A DNA stretch of 12,949 nt from Smittium culicis (lineage: Eukaryota > Kickxellomycota > Harpellomycetes > Harpellales > Legeriomycetaceae). Numbering within the stretch: position 1 is the first letter of the stretch; each line of letters starts with the position of its first letter. The translations under genes and the position numbers were made by a program. Positions 9,438-12,949 of this stretch are shown piece by piece. Below the pieces are notes generated by a model. The model had not been told where the DNA came from. It saw only the letters and a program-made list of their open reading frames with translations, and did no database searches. Location: NCBI GenBank assembly GCA_001970855.1, contig LSSN01000759.1, positions 1 through 12,949 of the forward strand, written 5' to 3'.

Positions 9438-9468
9438 TAAAATACTTTGAGCCGCATAAAGTATTTTA
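9438..9468. repeat. Perfect 11-bp hairpin with G+C-rich loop
   Basis: Bases 9438-9448 pair exactly with 9458-9468. The 9-base loop GAGCCGCAT is much richer in G+C than either the stem or the flanks. There is no adjacent gene, so a terminator role is not supported. Confidence 0.75.
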
Positions 9469-10487
9469 ATAGCGACTAATATTATTCAACTTTTACAGAT
9501 TTAAAAGTTTTCTTGTAATTTAAGATCTAATTTTTTATATTAAAAGCTGAAATAATTAATCAGAACCGGGTATTTTACTATTATTAATTCATTGAATTAA
9601 ATATATAATATATAATATATTTATCAGAGACTCCTATTATATCTTTGATACATTGAAAGTTTAGAAATGTATTATGTATTAATAATTTTTAGGATTCTTT
9701 ATTTCCACTTTAAAATAAATCACTATAGAGCTATTATTGATATTTTTTCAATTTTAATTATATTTAATACTTTCAACTTAATCTAGTAGTCAAAAAATTA
9801 CATGTATTATGATTTTAGATCTATGAAAAAAATTTCATTTCATTTTATTATTAACTTTTCTCGGGTCATTTAGCCCTAGATATTAATAGATAATAATTTT
9901 ATTATAAAATAATTTATTTCATCTTGTAGGATATAGTACATTTCTTAATTTGAAATTTAATTTTTCTAATTTTTTCAATATAATCTTTAGTTGAGCAAAA
10001 TTAAGATATTTTTTTAACCCTTTTTCACATCAGGCCAAATATGAATTATATTAAATTTTTTATCGTATCTCTATATTTAAATTTTATCATTTTTAATATC
10101 AAAAAATAACCTAACGATTCAATAATTTATAATGTTTATTTTTCATAAAACTTGAATTTTAAACTTATAGTGTCTTTTATTGATCTATTACTGCTGATAG
10201 TCAACATTTATTACGCTAAATAGGCATTTTATTCAATCGAGTACAAAACCAAAAATAATAAAAATCATTGAGTTGATTTAAATAATTTCGAAGAAATATG
10301 TGATCAATCCTAACTCGAGTGATCCTTCACCTTTATATATCCTACAATCGGAAAAAAAAAATTATAAGTACACGATAAGTATTTCTATATATTCAGTAAT
10401 TTGAAATATAAAATATTCACTTGGCGTATTTTTTGGGAGATATCCGAATTAAATCATCAAAAAAATGAGAAAAATACACTAAATTTC

Positions 10488-10505
10488 TTATTATTATTAT
10501 TATTA
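10488..10505. repeat. (TTA)6 microsatellite
   Basis: Six uninterrupted TTA units, then TTG. This is typical slippage-prone simple sequence in A+T-rich DNA. Confidence 0.85.
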
Positions 10506-10719
10506 TTGATATTTGTGATTTAGTTGTTTTTTATACTTAAAAGTTATAGTAGCAAATTTTAAGCATATTAATATTACGCATTATATATTCCAGATTGTAA
10601 AATTTGTAATTTTTTAGTTCTAAATATCTTGTTTTGCGAATTGTTTATTGTGAAATAGGATTGATTTTACAATTCATATTTTACCCCTGAATTATATTTA
10701 AACTGGGGTTTTCTTATTC

Positions 10720-10741
10720 TATCTAAATATTCGTTTAGATA
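10720..10741. repeat. Perfect 8-bp hairpin
   Basis: TATCTAAA at 10720-10727 pairs with TTTAGATA at 10734-10741 around the loop TATTCG. Just upstream ACCCC (10683-10687) and GGGGT (10705-10709) form a second, G+C-rich 5-bp stem with a 17-base loop. Neither adjoins a gene. Confidence 0.5.
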
Positions 10742-11166
10742 TATTATATATGCTATTAAATTATAATAGAAAATACAAAAAATATGAAACAATGCGTGTG
10801 TATGTCATTCCAAATACATATTTCAAGTCAATTATATAGTTATTTAATTATCTTTCTAAATCAGTTTATATTTTGGGTCCAAAATAATGTTTTGGAGTTC
10901 ATTTATCCGAAATAAATCAGATTCTTTAAAAAAATTATATCATTTTAGCACTATATCATTAGAAAATAATTTATAAGAGTCTTTTTATTGTCAAACCTCT
11001 ATATAATTAGCAGTTTAAATCATAGATTCGTATAACTGTTTAAGAATTTTAACTATACTTGAATTTAATACGTAATTTGGGTTCTTGTTATTGATGATCT
11101 AGTATTTTAGATTCCTTAGTATTAGATTTTATGCTATCTGAGTTTATTTTATTTAGTATACTGCTA

Positions 11167-11200
11167 AAGTTTTATGATAAATTTATCAATATTAAAACTT
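11167..11200. repeat. Nested inverted repeat
   Basis: AAGTTTTA (11167-11174) pairs exactly with TAAAACTT (11193-11200). Directly inside lies the perfect 14-base palindrome TGATAAATTTATCA (11175-11188), followed by a four-base bulge (11189-11192). Together this gives one nearly continuous foldback. Confidence 0.65.
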
Positions 11201-12881
11201 GAATCATTATTGATGACCTTTCGGTTGATAATATCTCAATAAAAATTTATTTTAAATAAAGCATTTTTATTATGAGAAAAATTTTCTTTCTGGATAGATC
11301 TATCTTGATTTTTATATTCAACCAGTTTTTCTCTTTTAATAATTTATTTAAAATGATATACTGTTAACACATAATATCCAATTTTTTTAATTATAGGGAA
11401 ATTTATTCACATAATACCATGATTTTTACAGTGTTTATAGTTATTTGGGCTAAAATTAATGGTATAAAATTGAGATTTCTTTTATTTCGTTATACGATTT
11501 GGAATGATTATCAATGACTTCCAGCAAACTTTATATAGTGTCTTTAGATTTATATTATAAGTATAAATTATATTTTTTTTCAATTAAGTCATTAATTTTT
11601 TGAGCCTAAAAATAATTACATACAAATCTGAATTTAGTAGTAATACGTAGTAACGATTCGAAAAGTTCTACAGTCATTAATATTATACATCAATTTATTT
11701 TAATTATAGCTTTGGGTATAAATATTCTGGTGTTACATTCATTGTTTAAAGTAATTTAGAATTTTAATCCCAGTAGTACTTCATTTAGTCGACTTTTATT
11801 ACTTTTGATAAACTTCAATAGATATAAATAGCAAAATATGGAGTAATAAAATAGTATTGTATCAATTTAGATTATAAATTTTCACAGCTTTGATCTTATT
11901 AATAATTATTTTCTATTTTAAATATATGCTTAATAATAAAAGATAAATATTATAAATATTGATTGATTTTTGAAACAAAATTTTATCTATTTAATGATTT
12001 TGTTTTATTTGGTTATGGCCGTGCTCTTTTCTCACCTAAAAAGTCACATTTGATCTTCATTAATTATAAATTTAGTACTGCAGAGAATTAAATATTAGAA
12101 TTTATTTTCTTAGAATTATTTTTATAATGGCAAATTCTTATTTGCTTTAATTAATCTTATTGTTTTTATATATAACTTTTTTCATCACAAGGTATAATAG
12201 GAATATTTTATCTCCACTTCTATCAATTTTTATGATAATTTTTATTTATACTATTATTTTATAGAAATAATTAGTCTATCATTGAAAAAAATAATTCTTT
12301 TTTCTTAGGTTTTTGAGAAGCTATTGAAATTGACTTTAAATAAAATTATATAATACCTAAACTAAATCAGAAAATTTAACAGATTTTCAAAATTTTTTTA
12401 AAATTCCAGAATATTACACTATTTTGTTTAATACTAACTTTAATATGTATAGAATAAAAATTTAATTGTATACCTATTGGAATTAATAGAAAAGTTATTT
12501 TATCAAATATTAAAGTATATAAATTTCATATTGATATATTAATTTGGCACTAATATCGATTTAGATTTTAAATAGAAGGAATATAATACTTCAAGTTGAA
12601 GAATAATTTTAAAACTAAATTTTATGAAATTTAGAATTAATTGACTATAGTTTTTATTGTAAATATAGGTTGATTAATATAATTGCTGAATATATGTTAA
12701 ATTATTGTCTCTTATTAATAAAGGGAAGTCATGGATAATTTTCATCTATAATGAAAAAAAACTTAATATACGAAAAATTCAAAAAAAATTAAAGTAATTA
12801 ATTATATTACTATGTAATTAAAATTTTTAATCATAAAATAATCAATATATTTATATTACGGCGATATTATCAAACAAAATT

Positions 12882-12949
12882 TTAAAAAATATTTAATAAA
12901 CTAAAAAAATATTAAAAAATAATTTTTCAACCGACCCCCCTCCGCCGCT
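12882..12949 (-). repeat. Right arm of the long-range inverted repeat
   Basis: Reverse-complement partner of 155-222. The terminal bases 12926-12949 (ending CCGCCGCT) match the G+C-rich start of the left arm at 21 of 24 positions. The similarity continues into the A+T-rich part to at least 12882 and perhaps about 12864. The G+C-rich portion is cut by the window edge, so the true length of this arm is unknown and may include a counterpart of bases 1-154. Confidence 0.75.

Larger units (their letters stand above)
9469..12863. other. A+T-rich gene-free stretch, right part
   Basis: About 3.4 kb without a supportable gene or RNA gene. It contains a 7-bp tandem repeat (ATATATA, nearly three copies, 9601-9620), a (TTA)6 microsatellite (10488-10505) and hairpins at 10720-10741 and 11167-11200. 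A slightly G+C-richer patch lies near 12010-12050. Otherwise I see nothing in it. Confidence 0.65.

Noticed and set aside
179..12930. Mitochondrial spacer with yeast-type GC clusters
   Set aside because: The few G+C-rich spots do not form the short recurrent clusters of yeast mtDNA, and there is no mitochondrial gene or tRNA in 12.9 kb. An organelle is not fully excluded.

Overview
This window is almost entirely non-coding, extremely A+T-rich DNA. By eye only about one base in five is G or C, and G+C falls lower over long stretches. No reading frame encodes a protein family I can recognise. I found no rRNA, tRNA, CRISPR array, recognisable transposase or reverse transcriptase. A gene-free block of nearly 13 kb rules out an ordinary bacterial, phage or plasmid segment. 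It fits a eukaryotic nuclear A+T isochore, with a filamentous or lichen-type fungus as my best but weak guess. An A+T-rich protist or an organellar spacer is also possible.

Layout. (1) Bases 1-178 are a compositionally normal G+C-rich edge. It starts with an 11-base G run, carries several short hairpins, and has an open minus-strand frame running off the window. (2) At about 178 composition drops abruptly. (3) Bases 179-2555 are A+T-rich and gene-free, with a tandem 8-mer and a cluster of perfect hairpins at 1261-1454. (4) Bases 2560-3130 are an isolated G+C-richer island. It holds a 63-codon plus-strand frame (2964-3155) with a good start context and several interrupted minus-strand frames, and is probably a relic of a gene or mobile element. 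(5) Bases 3156-12930 are again A+T-rich and gene-free, broken only by inverted repeats at 3959-4049, 6602-6621, 9438-9468, 10720-10741 and 11167-11200. (6) The last 19 bases return to G+C-rich sequence.

The most notable structure is that both composition junctions are the same sequence in opposite orientation. Bases 155-222 match the reverse complement of 12882-12949, including a G+C-rich core that low complexity cannot explain. The A+T block is therefore bounded by an inverted repeat that reaches the right edge and may continue beyond it. Candidate explanations are a large decayed element with terminal inverted repeats, two opposed copies of one dispersed repeat, a centromere-like A+T core flanked by inverted repeats, or an assembly that ended in a repeat at each side. 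The sequence alone does not choose among them. No set of genes working together can be described.
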